A stretch of 64,000 nucleotides of DNA from Nonomuraea endophytica (GTDB taxonomy: Bacteria; Actinomycetota; Actinomycetes; Streptosporangiales; Streptosporangiaceae): NCBI RefSeq assembly GCF_014203235.1, contig NZ_JACHIN010000007.1, forward strand, positions 470,560 through 534,559. Reading direction: 5' to 3'. The notes beneath the pieces are model-generated. The model was not told where the DNA came from. It worked only from the letters and a program-made list of their open reading frames with translations, and did no database searches. The position numbers and the translations under genes were made by a program. This document shows, in pieces, positions 25,585 to 36,445 of this stretch; the stretch's first letter is position 1; the number at the start of each line of letters is the position of its first letter.

Positions 25585-28311
25585 TCAGGGGTGGGTGAAG
25601 TGGAGAGTCAGGGTGGATTCCCGGGCTTGGAGTTCGTACTGGGGCAGGACGCCCGGGCCGCAGGACGCGGAGCCGATGCCGTGGTGGGCCAGGTCCAGGT
25701 TGAGGTGGATGCGGTCTCCTGGGACCAGGTCTGGCAGGTGGCGGGCTTCTTCCAGGGCTGCCGTGGTCCAGCGGCGGGCCGTCAGCCCGTAGTTGCCCGA
25801 GATGCGGATTCCCCTGCCCGTGGCGTCGGTCAGGGTGGCCCAGCGGACCTCCGCGCGATGGCCGTTCTCCTGGGGGAACACGTACGGGGTCTGGAACTCG
25901 TCCACGGTCGCCGACCAGCGGCCCACTCTGGCGGCCAGGCCGGTGTCCGGGTAGGCCTCGCCCGGGCCCCGGCCGTACCAGGTGACCTGGTCGTACTCGG
26001 CGGGGATCGACATCGCCACGCCCAGGCGGGGAATCGGGTGCTTCCACTCGCCCTCCGGCACCACGTGGACCTCCAGCAGGACGCCGTCGGCCACGCCTGT
26101 CCAGGTGTAGGTGGTGCGCAGGCCGAGGTCGGAGGCGGCCGGGGCTACTCGGGTGACGACCGTCAGACGGTCTTCGTCCCGGTTCACCGCGTCCACGCGG
26201 TGCGTCAGGCGGTGCAGGCCCATCGTGCGCCAGTGCCAGTCGAGGCCGCCGAAGCGCTCGTTGTCGATGGGCGCCCGCCACAGCTCCAGTCTTGGGCCTT
26301 CTACCTCAATGCCGAACAACCGGATCAGTCGCCCGGTGCCTTCTGAGAAGTCCGCCCCGGTCAGGCTGCCGCCCGATCTGGGAGCGGGAGTCGGGGTGGT
26401 GAGGCGTACCTGGCCCCAGGCGATCTCGTGGCCTGCCGGTGCCCATGGTTCGTCGGCTGTCAGTACGGCTCGGACCGTCAACCAGGTCTCGTCCTTGGTG
26501 GGCGTCGTCGCAGGGAGTTTGACCACGCCGCCTTCCGCCGGGACTTCCAGGATCGTGGTCACGTCCTCGACGGTCGCCTCGAAGCGCAGGTGGGTGAGGT
26601 CGCGGAAGCCGTACCTGTTCTCGATGGAGACCTCGCCCGTGGACGGGAAGGTGATGCGGACGGGTGCGAAGACCACCTTCAGGTCCAGCAGGCCGGGCGA
26701 GGGCGTGCGGTCGGGGAAGACCAGGCCGTCGATGACGAAGTTGGAGTCGTGGACCGGCTCGCCGTAGTCGCCGCCGTAGGCGTAGCCGAGCTTCTCGTGG
26801 CGCAGGCCGTGGTCGATCCACTCCCAGATGAAGCCACCGGCCAGGCGAGGGTGGGCGTCGTAGAGGTCCTGGTAGTCGAGCAGGCCGCCGGGGCCGTTGC
26901 CCATCGCGTGGGCGTACTCGCAGTGCACGAACGGCATGCGCCGCCGCCGGGCGTCCAGGGTGGGGTCGTCGAGGGGGGTTTCCTCGCCCTTTCCTATGGC
27001 CTCCACTTCGGCGACGGATGCGTACATCCGGCTGTAGACGTCGGTGTCCGCGCACGTCAGGTCGCCCTCGTAGTGGATCGGGCGGGACGGGTCGCGCTCG
27101 CGAACCCAGTCGGCCATGAGGCCGAGGTTGCGGCCGGTGCCGGACTCGTTGCCGAGCGACCACATGATGATGGACGGGTGGTTCTTGTCGCGTTCGACCA
27201 TGCGCCGCATGCGCTCGACGTAGGCGTCGGCCCAGGCGGGGTCGTCGCTGGGGTTGCGCCGCCAGCCGGCCTGGCCGAAGCCGTGCGTCTCCAGGTCGCA
27301 CTCGTCGATCACCCACAGGCCGTACTCGTCGCAGAGGTCGAGGAAGGCGGGGTGGGGCGGGTAGTGGCTGGTCCTGACCGCGTTGACGTTGTGGCGCTTC
27401 ATGAGGAGCACGTCCTCACGCATGGTCTCGTACGGCACCGCCCGCCCGTGGTCGGGATGGAACTCGTGCCGGTTGACCCCGCGTAGCTTCAGCGGCACGC
27501 CGTTGGCCAGGAGCACGCCGTTCTCGATGGACACGGTCCTGAACCCGATCCGCAGCCGCACGGTCTCGGTGGCGCCCACGTGGACCGCGTCGTACAGGAC
27601 GGGGTTCTCGGCGCTCCACGGCGTGACGTCGAGCCGCGCCTCCACGCCGGGTTCGAGGCCGGTCAGGCCGAGCGCCGGGACGCTGAGCAGCCCGTCGCCC
27701 TCGAAGGACAACCGCCCGTCGTGCGTGGCGCGCACGAACAGGTCGGCGGTGGAGCGGGTGAGGGTCACGTCGCGGAAGATGCCGGGCAGCCACCACATGT
27801 CCTGGTCTTCCAGGTAGCTGGCGGCCGACCACTGGTGGACGCGGACGGCCAGCACGTTGCGCCCGGTCACCAGCCACGGCCCGGCGGTGAACTCGGCGGC
27901 CAGCCGGCTGCCGGTGGTGAAGCCGAGTTCGTGCCCGTTCAGCCAGACCCTGGCGTGGGAGTCGACGCCGTCGAAGCGCAGCACCGCGTCGTCCCAGCCT
28001 TCCGGCACCTCGAAGACGCGCCGGTAGTCGCCGGTCGGGTTGTCGTCCGGGACGTTCGGCGGGTCGATCGGGAAGGGGTAGGAGACGTTGGTGTACGCGG
28101 GCGAGCCGTACCCGTGCAGCGGCCAGTGCGAGGGCACGGGCAGCCGATCCCACGCGGAGTCGTCGTAGTGGGGATTGACGAAGTCCAGGCTCGCGTGGGC
28201 GTCCGGGCTGAGCCGGAAGCTCCACGGGCCGTTGAGGTCGATGGCCGGGGCGTCGCCGGCGAGGGCCGCGCGAGGAGCGCGCAGCCCTGCGCTAGGTGCA
28301 TGATCGAACAC
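25585..28311 (-). CDS. GH2 beta-galactosidase (LacZ type)
   Basis: 908 residues from GTG 28311 (GGGAAG 9 bp upstream). Domains in order: sugar-binding jelly roll ('IDLNGPWSFRL', about 28-200), Ig-like, GH2 TIM barrel ('LRGVNRHEFHPDHGR'), a further beta domain and a C-terminal beta-galactosidase small-chain-like domain. Acid/base Glu lies in 'SLGNESG', nucleophile Glu in 'GGFIWEWIDHG'; 'HCEYAHAMGNG' is typical of LacZ. No signal peptide, so cytosolic. It lies 23 bp after the OsmC gene, on the same strand as the nine-gene operon but without the 4-bp overlap, and may be its own unit. Confidence 0.85.
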   Translation of the reverse strand: MFDHAPSAGLRAPRAALAGDAPAIDLNGPWSFRLSPDAHASLDFVNPHYDDSAWDRLPVPSHWPLHGYGSPAYTNVSYPFPIDPPNVPDDNPTGDYRRVFEVPEGWDDAVLRFDGVDSHARVWLNGHELGFTTGSRLAAEFTAGPWLVTGRNVLAVRVHQWSAASYLEDQDMWWLPGIFRDVTLTRSTADLFVRATHDGRLSFEGDGLLSVPALGLTGLEPGVEARLDVTPWSAENPVLYDAVHVGATETVRLRIGFRTVSIENGVLLANGVPLKLRGVNRHEFHPDHGRAVPYETMREDVLLMKRHNVNAVRTSHYPPHPAFLDLCDEYGLWVIDECDLETHGFGQAGWRRNPSDDPAWADAYVERMRRMVERDKNHPSIIMWSLGNESGTGRNLGLMADWVRERDPSRPIHYEGDLTCADTDVYSRMYASVAEVEAIGKGEETPLDDPTLDARRRRMPFVHCEYAHAMGNGPGGLLDYQDLYDAHPRLAGGFIWEWIDHGLRHEKLGYAYGGDYGEPVHDSNFVIDGLVFPDRTPSPGLLDLKVVFAPVRITFPSTGEVSIENRYGFRDLTHLRFEATVEDVTTILEVPAEGGVVKLPATTPTKDETWLTVRAVLTADEPWAPAGHEIAWGQVRLTTPTPAPRSGGSLTGADFSEGTGRLIRLFGIEVEGPRLELWRAPIDNERFGGLDWHWRTMGLHRLTHRVDAVNRDEDRLTVVTRVAPAASDLGLRTTYTWTGVADGVLLEVHVVPEGEWKHPIPRLGVAMSIPAEYDQVTWYGRGPGEAYPDTGLAARVGRWSATVDEFQTPYVFPQENGHRAEVRWATLTDATGRGIRISGNYGLTARRWTTAALEEARHLPDLVPGDRIHLNLDLAHHGIGSASCGPGVLPQYELQARESTLTLHFTHP

Positions 28312-28334
28312 TCGGACATTCTTCCCAAAAAGCT

Positions 28335-28847
28335 CTAGGCCCGCACTACCTCCCCCTTGATGTCCTGCGGGTTGCGGATGAGGTTGAGGATCGGGCAGAC
28401 ACGCTCGACCTCGGCGTGGAGCCTGGCCAGGTCCTCGTCGGAGGCGGGCGAGTCGATCTTCACGACGTAGCGGAAGTCCTGCGGATAGACCGGGATGTCG
28501 GTGTTGCCCGGGGCCTGGGCGCGCGGGTCGTAGGTGGCGCTCACGTCCACCGACAGGGAGTCCAGCGGCACCTCCAGCTCGGCCGCCTTGATGAGGAAGA
28601 TGTGCGTGACGCAACTGCCCAGCACCCCGGCCTGCAGCTCGGGCGAGCCTGGTCCGAGGTCGTATCCGGCGAAGTCGGCGGCGCTGTCGCTGAGGATCTG
28701 GTGCTCGCGGATGCGGATGCGGCGCACGCCGCTGCGTCCCTCGGCGGTGACGCTGGCGCGCAGCGGCACCGGCCCGTCCGACGGCTTGTCGCGGCGGGCC
28801 AGCAGCGCGGCGCGCTTCTGCTTCAGGTAGTCGCGCAGCGTGCTCAT
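28335..28847 (-). CDS. OsmC-family protein
   Basis: 170 residues. The OsmC/Ohr fold is recognised by 'LQAGVLGSCVTHIFL' with Cys79 and the second Cys151 in 'VERVCPILNLI', the two residues that form the peroxidatic pair in OsmC/Ohr. Likely reduces organic hydroperoxides or handles thiol adducts in the cytosol. Last gene of the nine-gene operon; its ATG overlaps the previous stop as ATGA. Confidence 0.8.
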   Translation of the reverse strand: MSTLRDYLKQKRAALLARRDKPSDGPVPLRASVTAEGRSGVRRIRIREHQILSDSAADFAGYDLGPGSPELQAGVLGSCVTHIFLIKAAELEVPLDSLSVDVSATYDPRAQAPGNTDIPVYPQDFRYVVKIDSPASDEDLARLHAEVERVCPILNLIRNPQDIKGEVVRA

Positions 28848-29461
28848 GCCAGCGTCACCGGGCCCTCGGGCGTGCCCAGCACGGCGCGCAGCGCCACCGA
28901 CTCGCCCACGACGACCTCGGCCGTGGCGCCCACGGCCTTCAGGTCGGCCACCAGGGCGTCCGGCTCGGGGTGCGCGATCGTGAACGAGACCAGCTCAAGC
29001 TGCGGCAGCCCCGACGCCGACGGATGCGCCGTCGCGCCCCAGTCGATGAGGAACGGCACCGGCCGCACGCCCGCCGGGTCGTCGCGCCTGGTCAGCCGCC
29101 ATTCCAGCAGCGTGCCGTCGGGCTTGCGGCGCGACAGCGGCTGCACGTCACCGGGGTCGTAGCCGGCCTGGCGGGCCTGCCGTACCGTGGCGTCGATGTC
29201 GACCGGGCGCACCGCCCAGGCGGCGAGCGCCGGCGCGGTCAGCGACTCCAGCCCGAACGCACGCGGCCGCGCGCCCTCGGCCGACGGGTCAGGCCCGATG
29301 ATCTCCAGGTACGCCCCCTCGCCCAGGCCGACGAGGAAGTTGGCGGTGCCGCCGGGATGCGCGCCACCCTCCACGGGCGTCACGCCGGTCCGCTGGGCGA
29401 ACTCGGCCACCCCCTCCAGCAGGTCGGGCACGGCGTAGACAAGATGGTCGAGAGTGCTCAT
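28844..29461 (-). CDS. Glyoxalase-like (VOC) domain protein
   Basis: 205 residues. N-terminal 'LDHLVYAVPDLLEGVAEFAQRTGV' and 'TANFLVGLGEGAYLEIIGPD' match the glyoxalase-like domain (PF13468 type). The protein is two beta-alpha-beta-beta-beta modules; His5 and Glu55 may be metal ligands. Substrate unknown. Overlaps both neighbours by 4 bp in the coupled operon. Confidence 0.7.
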   Translation of the reverse strand: MSTLDHLVYAVPDLLEGVAEFAQRTGVTPVEGGAHPGGTANFLVGLGEGAYLEIIGPDPSAEGARPRAFGLESLTAPALAAWAVRPVDIDATVRQARQAGYDPGDVQPLSRRKPDGTLLEWRLTRRDDPAGVRPVPFLIDWGATAHPSASGLPQLELVSFTIAHPEPDALVADLKAVGATAEVVVGESVALRAVLGTPEGPVTLA

Positions 29462-30009
29462 TCAGGTTCTCCAAGGGACAGCATGAGCCGGTTGGCCCAG
29501 TTGAAAAATGCGGCGGAATGGATGACGTCGCTGATGGCCAGGTCGTCGAGCCCGGCCGCGCGCAGCGCCGCGAGGTGCCCGGCGTTCAGCGCGCCGGGCG
29601 TTTCGGCGAGCGCGGCCGAGGCGTCGATGACCGCCCGCCAGCGCTCGTCCTGCTCCGCCTCGACGCCCTCGTCCAGCAGCCGCTGCACGTCGGCTGGACG
29701 CTTGGCGTAGTGGCTGGCGAAGCGGGCGTGCACCGAGGCGCAGAAGACACAGCCGTTGCGGCGCGAGGTCGCGGTCGCGGCCAGCTCGCGCTCGGCGCGC
29801 GGCAGCCCGCCGTCGGCGTTGTAGAAGATGTCGTTGTCGGTCTTGGTGCGCGCGTGCAGCACGTGCGGATCGCGCGCCAGCAGCAGGAAGTACGGCGAAG
29901 CCGCCCGCGCCTTGTCGACCAGCGCCTCCCAGTGCTCGTCGGTGAGCTCCTCCTCGGCCAGCGGCGCGAGCCACGGCCGCCAGCCGATCCGGTCCTGGGT
30001 GAACTTCAC
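29458..30009 (-). CDS. Alkylhydroperoxidase-domain protein (Avi_7169/TIGR04030-like)
   Basis: 183 residues from GTG 30009. The AhpD/CMD fold holds the redox pair Cys87-X-X-Cys90 in 'NGCVFCASVHARF' with His94 following, as in active AhpD-type peroxidases. The protein resembles the family I recall as TIGR04030, always found beside the Avi_7170-type CMD protein. The start overlaps the CMD stop as GTGA. Role: probably reduces a peroxide or oxidised intermediate made by the nearby monooxygenase (inference). Confidence 0.75.
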   Translation of the reverse strand: MKFTQDRIGWRPWLAPLAEEELTDEHWEALVDKARAASPYFLLLARDPHVLHARTKTDNDIFYNADGGLPRAERELAATATSRRNGCVFCASVHARFASHYAKRPADVQRLLDEGVEAEQDERWRAVIDASAALAETPGALNAGHLAALRAAGLDDLAISDVIHSAAFFNWANRLMLSLGEPE

Positions 30010-30575
30010 GCGGCGGCTCCCAGCAGGCGCAGTCCCGCGATCACGCGGACCTGATAGGTGAGGAAGGCGACGAGCTGCGAGAGCGTGACGATGCCCGTCG
30101 TGCTCCAGCCGGCGTCGAGGAGGATCTGCAGGTGCTCGGCCGCGGCCTCGCGCGGCCGGAAGACCAGCAGGTGGGCGTGGTCGAAGGCGGCGGCCAGCCG
30201 GCCGTCGAGCTTGGAGCGATGCACGGGTCCGACGGTGCTCTCCGCGGCCAGCTCCGGCTCGCCGTAGGCGCCGTACGGGCCGGTGGTCCGGCCGGTGTCG
30301 ATCTCCTGTTTGACCCGGGTTAGCAGGTCGGGGGCGAGCTCGCCCAGCCGTTCGGCGTAGAAGCCCGCGACGGCGTCGTCGCGGTGCAGGCCGGCGACGA
30401 ACGCGGCCACGGCGTCGCGCTCGATGAGCGTGACGTGCTCCTCGGTCTCCGGGCAGAACAGCGCCTCGTAGCTGTGCTGGGCGTGCTCGCGGGCGTCGGG
30501 GCGGCGCTCGCGCAGCTGGTCCAGGCGCGAGCCCGGCTGGATGCCGGCCAGCCGGTCGATCACGTCGGCGGTCAT
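30006..30575 (-). CDS. CMD-domain protein (Avi_7170/TIGR04029-like)
   Basis: 189 residues. 'DAVAAFVAGLHRDDAVAGFY' and 'LLDAGWSTTGIVTLSQLVAFLTYQVRVIAGLRLL' mark the carboxymuconolactone-decarboxylase-like fold, without a Cys-X-X-Cys pair; only one Cys is present ('ALFCPETEEH'). It is the non-redox partner of the downstream peroxidase-like protein. It overlaps both neighbours by 4 bp. Biochemical role unknown. Confidence 0.7.
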   Translation of the reverse strand: MTADVIDRLAGIQPGSRLDQLRERRPDAREHAQHSYEALFCPETEEHVTLIERDAVAAFVAGLHRDDAVAGFYAERLGELAPDLLTRVKQEIDTGRTTGPYGAYGEPELAAESTVGPVHRSKLDGRLAAAFDHAHLLVFRPREAAAEHLQILLDAGWSTTGIVTLSQLVAFLTYQVRVIAGLRLLGAAA

Positions 30576-31542
30576 ACCGTGCTCCCTTCCAGGGCGGGTG
30601 CGACTTCGGTGGCGATCAGTTCGATGGAGCGCAGGACCTGCTCGTGCGGCGGGTCGATGGAGTGCACCTGGAAGACCAGGTCGGTGACCCGCTTGAGCGT
30701 CGGGTCGGCCTTGAGGCTGGCCACGACGTCCTCCGGGGTGCCGACGTGGGCGTCCCAGGCGGCGATGAGCTCGTCCACGCCGCCGCCGTCGGGCTGCGGC
30801 AGGCCCGGCCTCGCCAGCCCTTGGGCGGCCCAGTGCAACGCCTCCTCACGGGTGTCGGCGACGAACGCGGTGCGCGACGCCATGATCCGCGGCGTCACCC
30901 CGGCGGGCAGGGCGGCGTAGTAGGCGTCCACGATCGGCTTCTGGATCTCCGCCAGCGACAGGTCCGGCCGTCCTTCCGGCCGAGGCTGCGTACGCGAGAG
31001 CATCAGCCCGTGCTCGGCCAGCCCGGCCCGTTCCCCGCCGCCGACCGAGAACGTCGCCTCCCAGATCGCGTCCAGCAGTCTCGGCGCCGGTGGGTAGAGC
31101 CGCTTCCCGCCGCCCAGATCGCCCCCGGACCAGGCGTTGACCAGGACGTCCAGGTGCTCGGCGTAGATCTCGTTGCGCCGCGCCGGGTCCTTGCCGAACG
31201 CCTCGAACGCCGAGGGCGTGCCGCCGCCCGCGACGCCGACCTCCAGCCGCCCGCCCGACAGCAGGTCGAGCACGGCGGCGTCCTCGGCCACCCGGACCGG
31301 GTGCTCCAGCGGCAGCGTGATGATCCCGGTGCCGATCCTGATCCGTTCGGTCCTGGCCGCCACGTGCGAGAGGAACACCAGCGGCGCGGGCAGCCCGCCC
31401 TCCTCGCCGTCGAAGTGGTGCTGCGCGACCCAGGCGGTCTCGAAGCCGAGCCGCTCGGCGTGCACGATCTGCTCCAGCGCGAGCCGGTAGCGCTCGGCGG
31501 GCGGGACGTCGTCCAGGAGCCGGGTGAAGAAGCCGAGCCGGG

Positions 31543-31546
<4 letters not shown>
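30572..31546 (-). CDS. Luciferase-like FMN-dependent monooxygenase (KPN_01858/TIGR04027-like)
   Basis: 324 residues, a bacterial-luciferase TIM barrel. 'HAERLGFETAWVAQHHFDGEEG' (about 29-50) and 'RIRIGTGIITLPLEHPVRVAEDAAVLD' spread over 70-96 are typical, as is 'GRLEVGVAGGG'. Such enzymes use FMNH2 and O2 to oxidise small molecules, often cleaving C-S bonds. A flavin reductase is not in the operon. The ATG overlaps the ATPase stop as ATGA, linking it to an importer. Confidence 0.8.
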
Positions 31547-33056
<1,510 letters not shown>

Positions 33057-33060
<4 letters not shown>

Positions 33061-33824
33061 CGGATCTCCTTCGAGATACGGCCGGCGGCCAGCACCACCG
33101 CGACCACGACGGCGCCGGGCAGCGTGGTCAGCCACCACGAGGTGGCCAGGTAGTTGCGGCCTTCGGAGATCAGCAGGCCCCATTCGGGCGTGGGCGGCTC
33201 GGCGCCGTAGCCGAGGAAGCCCAGGGTGGAGATGGCCAGGATGGCCACGCCGAACTGCAGGGCGGCCAGCGCGACGACCGGACCGAGCGAGTTGGGCAGC
33301 ACGTGCCGCCACAGGACCGCGACGAAGGTGCCGCCGCTGCCGAAGGCGGCCTCCACGTAGTCGCTGCGCCGTACCCGCACCACCTCGGCACGGGCGAGGC
33401 GGGCGAAGGCGGCGACCGACCCGACACCCACGGCGATCGCCACGTTCACCGTGCCGGGGCCGAGCAGGATGATCACGGTCAGCGCGAGCAGCAGGCCGGG
33501 CACCGAGAGCAGCACGTCCATGAGGCGCATGATGATCTCGTCGGCGGGCCCGCCCGCCGACCCCGCCAGCAGCCCGAGCAGCGTGCCGAGCACGAGCCCC
33601 ACCCCGACCGCGACGAACGCGCCCGACAGCGAGTGCACGGAGCCGTGCACCACGCGGGCGAACACGTCACGGCCCACGGCGTCGGTGCCGAACCAGTGGG
33701 CGGCGCTGGGCCCCTGCAGCTTCTCGGCGGGCACACCGTTCAGCGGGTCGTAGCCGGTGAACAACCAGGGCACGACCGCCCAGAGCACCACCAGGGCCAC
33801 CACGAGCCAGGACAGCCACCTCAT
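33057..33824 (-). CDS. ABC transporter permease, DppC/OppC type
   Basis: 255 residues with about five or six helices. 'HWFGTDAVGRDVFARVVHGS' (near 43-62) is the DppC signature, and the EAA loop is 'RSDYVEAAFGSGGTFVAVLW' near 155. A short N-terminus before the first helix. The ATG overlaps the stop of the OppB-type gene as ATGA. Works with it to import a small peptide-like or organic substrate. Confidence 0.85.
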
Positions 33825-34738
33825 CGCGCCAGCCTCGGGTCGAGCACCGGGAAAACCAGGTCCACGAGCAAGTTGACCAGGACGAACACGGTCGCGGCCA
33901 GCACCACCACGGCCAGCAGCACCGGCGTGTCCTGGGCGTTGACGGCCTGCTCGGTGAGGCGGCCGACGCCGTTGCGGCCGAAGACGGTCTCGGTCACGAC
34001 CGAGCCGGCGATCAGCTCGCCGAACGTCAGACCGGCCACGGTCAGCGTGGGCGGCAGCGCGTTGCGCGCCACGTGCCGCCACAGGATCCACGAGCGCGAG
34101 GCGCCCTTGGCCGCCACCACCGGCACGAACGGCTGGGTGAAGACCTGGTCGAGGCTGCGGGCCAGGACCTGCGCGATGGGCGCCGAGATCGGCACCGCCA
34201 GCGTCAGCACCGGCAGGATGAGCTGCTGGATCTCGCTGCCGCCGATGACCGGCACCAGCCCGAGCCGGAAGGAGAACACCTGGATCAGCAGGATCCCCAG
34301 CCAGAAGGCCGGCACCGAGATGAACAGCGAGGGCACCGCCAGCAGCACGCCGCGCAGCCGCGAGCTGTGGCTGGCGGCGAACGCGATCAGCACGGCCAGC
34401 AGCACCGCCAGCACGAACGCGGCCGTGGCCAGCTTGGCCGTCTCCGGCAGCCCTTCGGCCAGCCGTTCGAGCACCGGGGTGCCGGTGTCGACCGAGTAGC
34501 CGAAGTCGCCGCGCAGGAAGCCGAGAACGGTGTGCAGGTAGCCGCCGGCGTCGTAGTAGGCACGGATCTCGGCGATCTGCTGCGGCGACAGCCCCAGCTC
34601 GGGGTTCTGGAACTTGATCAGGATGGAGTCGCCGGGCATCGCCTGGAGCAGGATGTACGCGGCGGTGAAGGCGGCCCAGAGCACCAGAAGGGCCTGCCCC
34701 ACCCTCATAGCCAGATATTTCGTCAGATGTTGAGTCAT
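33821..34738 (-). CDS. ABC transporter permease, DppB/OppB type
   Basis: 305 residues; N-terminal helix, the periplasmic region with 'LRGDFGYSVDTGTPVLERL' and a typical 'FVPVVAAKGASRSWILWRHVARNALPPTL' EAA region split around residues 205-235. C-terminus 'LVDLVFPVLDPRLAR' is characteristic of OppB-like subunits. Its ATG overlaps the binding-protein stop as ATGA. Confidence 0.85.
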   Translation of the reverse strand: MTQHLTKYLAMRVGQALLVLWAAFTAAYILLQAMPGDSILIKFQNPELGLSPQQIAEIRAYYDAGGYLHTVLGFLRGDFGYSVDTGTPVLERLAEGLPETAKLATAAFVLAVLLAVLIAFAASHSSRLRGVLLAVPSLFISVPAFWLGILLIQVFSFRLGLVPVIGGSEIQQLILPVLTLAVPISAPIAQVLARSLDQVFTQPFVPVVAAKGASRSWILWRHVARNALPPTLTVAGLTFGELIAGSVVTETVFGRNGVGRLTEQAVNAQDTPVLLAVVVLAATVFVLVNLLVDLVFPVLDPRLAR

Positions 34739-36360
34739 TTATTGAGCCAGACCGAGTAGAAGCTGGGCCGGGCCACCGCCTCGAAGGCCACCCCCTGGAC
34801 GTACGGCGCCACGCCGTACACCTGGGGCTCCTCGAACAGCGGGATGGCGTAGCCCTGCTCGATCAGGTACCTCTGGATCTCGCCCACCTTGGCGTTGCGG
34901 CGGCCGACGTCGGCCAGCGCCGACTGCTCCTCCAGCAGCGTGTCGAGCTTCTTGTCCGTGGACAGGATCACGTCGCGGTTCTTGCTGTGGAACTGGCTCT
35001 TGATCACGTCCTGGTCGGCGCGGCCGACCATGCTGTGCGAGACGGCGGTCTTCTCCGCGTCCTTGATGTCCACGGCCATCGTGCCGGCGTCGGCGGGGCG
35101 GATCTCCAGCTTGATCCCGAGCTTGCCCCACTGCTGGGCGACCAGTTCCAGCGTCTGCTTCGACAGCGGCTGCGGCCCCGCGACGAAGACGCCGAGCTGA
35201 AGCTTGACGCCGCCCTTCTCCCTGGTGCCGTCGGCGCCGCGCGTCCAGCCCGCCTCGTCGAGCAGCTTGTTGGCCCCGTCGAGGTCGTAGACCAGCTCCT
35301 TCGACAGGTCCACGTAGCCCTGGGCCAGGTGGCTGAGCACTGAGGTGGCCTGCGGGTAGTTCTCGGTGAAGAGCGTGTCCACGACCTCCTTGGCGTTCGT
35401 GCCCTTCTGCAGGGCCTTGCGGACCTTGACGTCCTTCAGGATGCTGTTGCCCGGGCGCAGGTAGAGGCCGTTGTTGACGCCGCGGGTCGGCTCGGCCTTG
35501 ACGGTGAAGCCGGCCCCCTTGACCGTCTGCTCGTCGTAGGCCTGCACGTAACGCACGTAGTCGGCCTGCCCCGAGGTCAGCGCGCCGACGCGCACGTTGT
35601 CCTCAGGAGTCACGATGATCTTGATCAGGTCGAGGTACGCGCGGCCCTGGTGCTTGGAGGACGGCGGCGCCCAGTTGTAGTCCTTGCGGGCCTGGAGGTC
35701 GATCTCCTTGTCCACGATCTGCTTGGCCAGCGTGAACGGCCCCGAGCCGATCACGTTCTTGAGCTGGCACTGCTCCTCGTACGGCAGGCCGATCGTCTTC
35801 TTCGACACCAGCCCGGCGCCGATCACCGAGGTGCCCTGCAGGAAGCCGGGCGAGGGCTTGTCGAAGAAGAACTTCACCGTCTTCTGGTCGACGACCTCGG
35901 AACGCTCGTAGTTGTTGACGAACTCGGCCGGAGGCAGCTTCAGCTTCTCGTCGCCCTTGCCGTACACGTCGAAGTTGGCCGCGACCGCGGCGGCGTCGAG
36001 CGGGCTGCCGTCGCTGAAGGTCACGCCGTCGCGCAGGTGGAAGGTGTACTCGGTGGCGTCGTCGTTCACCTGCCACTTGGTGGCGATCCACGGCTCGATC
36101 TTCAGGGTCTCGGGGTTCTGCCAGGTCAGCTTGTCGGTGATCTGGTTGAGCACGCCGCCGTTGGGATAGAACCCGGCCGCCGGCAGATAAAGGCACGTGG
36201 GCGGCTGGTGTTCCAGGTAGGTGAGCGTGCCGCCGTACACGGGCTTGCCGTCGGCGGCTTTGGCTCCCGCGGCCGATCCGGTGCCGCCTCCACAGGAGCT
36301 CAGCAGCCCTACGACGGCGAGCATGGCGACGCTGAAGACCGCAGGTCTGGTTGAGGACAT
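34735..36360 (-). CDS. ABC transporter substrate-binding lipoprotein, peptide family 5 (TIGR04028-like)
   Basis: 541 residues from ATG 36360. A lipoprotein signal peptide ends at LLSSC (Cys near 23). The mature part is a family-5 (DppA/OppA) fold: 'YGGTLTYLEHQPPTCLYLP', 'TEYTFHLRDGVTFSDGSPLDA' and 'SPGFLQGTSVIG' are visible. It resembles the KPN_01854-type proteins that occur with luciferase-like, CMD and peroxidase genes. First gene of the coupled operon, 41 bp after a good promoter. Ligand unknown. Confidence 0.85.
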   Translation of the reverse strand: MSSTRPAVFSVAMLAVVGLLSSCGGGTGSAAGAKAADGKPVYGGTLTYLEHQPPTCLYLPAAGFYPNGGVLNQITDKLTWQNPETLKIEPWIATKWQVNDDATEYTFHLRDGVTFSDGSPLDAAAVAANFDVYGKGDEKLKLPPAEFVNNYERSEVVDQKTVKFFFDKPSPGFLQGTSVIGAGLVSKKTIGLPYEEQCQLKNVIGSGPFTLAKQIVDKEIDLQARKDYNWAPPSSKHQGRAYLDLIKIIVTPEDNVRVGALTSGQADYVRYVQAYDEQTVKGAGFTVKAEPTRGVNNGLYLRPGNSILKDVKVRKALQKGTNAKEVVDTLFTENYPQATSVLSHLAQGYVDLSKELVYDLDGANKLLDEAGWTRGADGTREKGGVKLQLGVFVAGPQPLSKQTLELVAQQWGKLGIKLEIRPADAGTMAVDIKDAEKTAVSHSMVGRADQDVIKSQFHSKNRDVILSTDKKLDTLLEEQSALADVGRRNAKVGEIQRYLIEQGYAIPLFEEPQVYGVAPYVQGVAFEAVARPSFYSVWLNK

Positions 36361-36400
36361 GGAATGACGACCCTTCACTTCTGGGGACTTACGCGACAAA

Positions 36401-36429
36401 ACCCTAATACCTACCAGAAAAGTAGGCAA
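36401..36429 (-). promoter_or_regulatory. Promoter with inverted repeat, nine-gene ABC/monooxygenase operon
   Basis: On the minus strand TTGCCT (36429-36424), a 17-bp spacer and TAGGGT (36406-36401). The inverted repeat CCTAC (36410-36414) / GTAGG (36422-36426) with a 7-bp centre fills the spacer, well placed to act as an operator. The regulator is unknown and no regulator gene is adjacent. Confidence 0.6.
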
Positions 36430-36445
36430 ATGCAGGATCTTCGGT

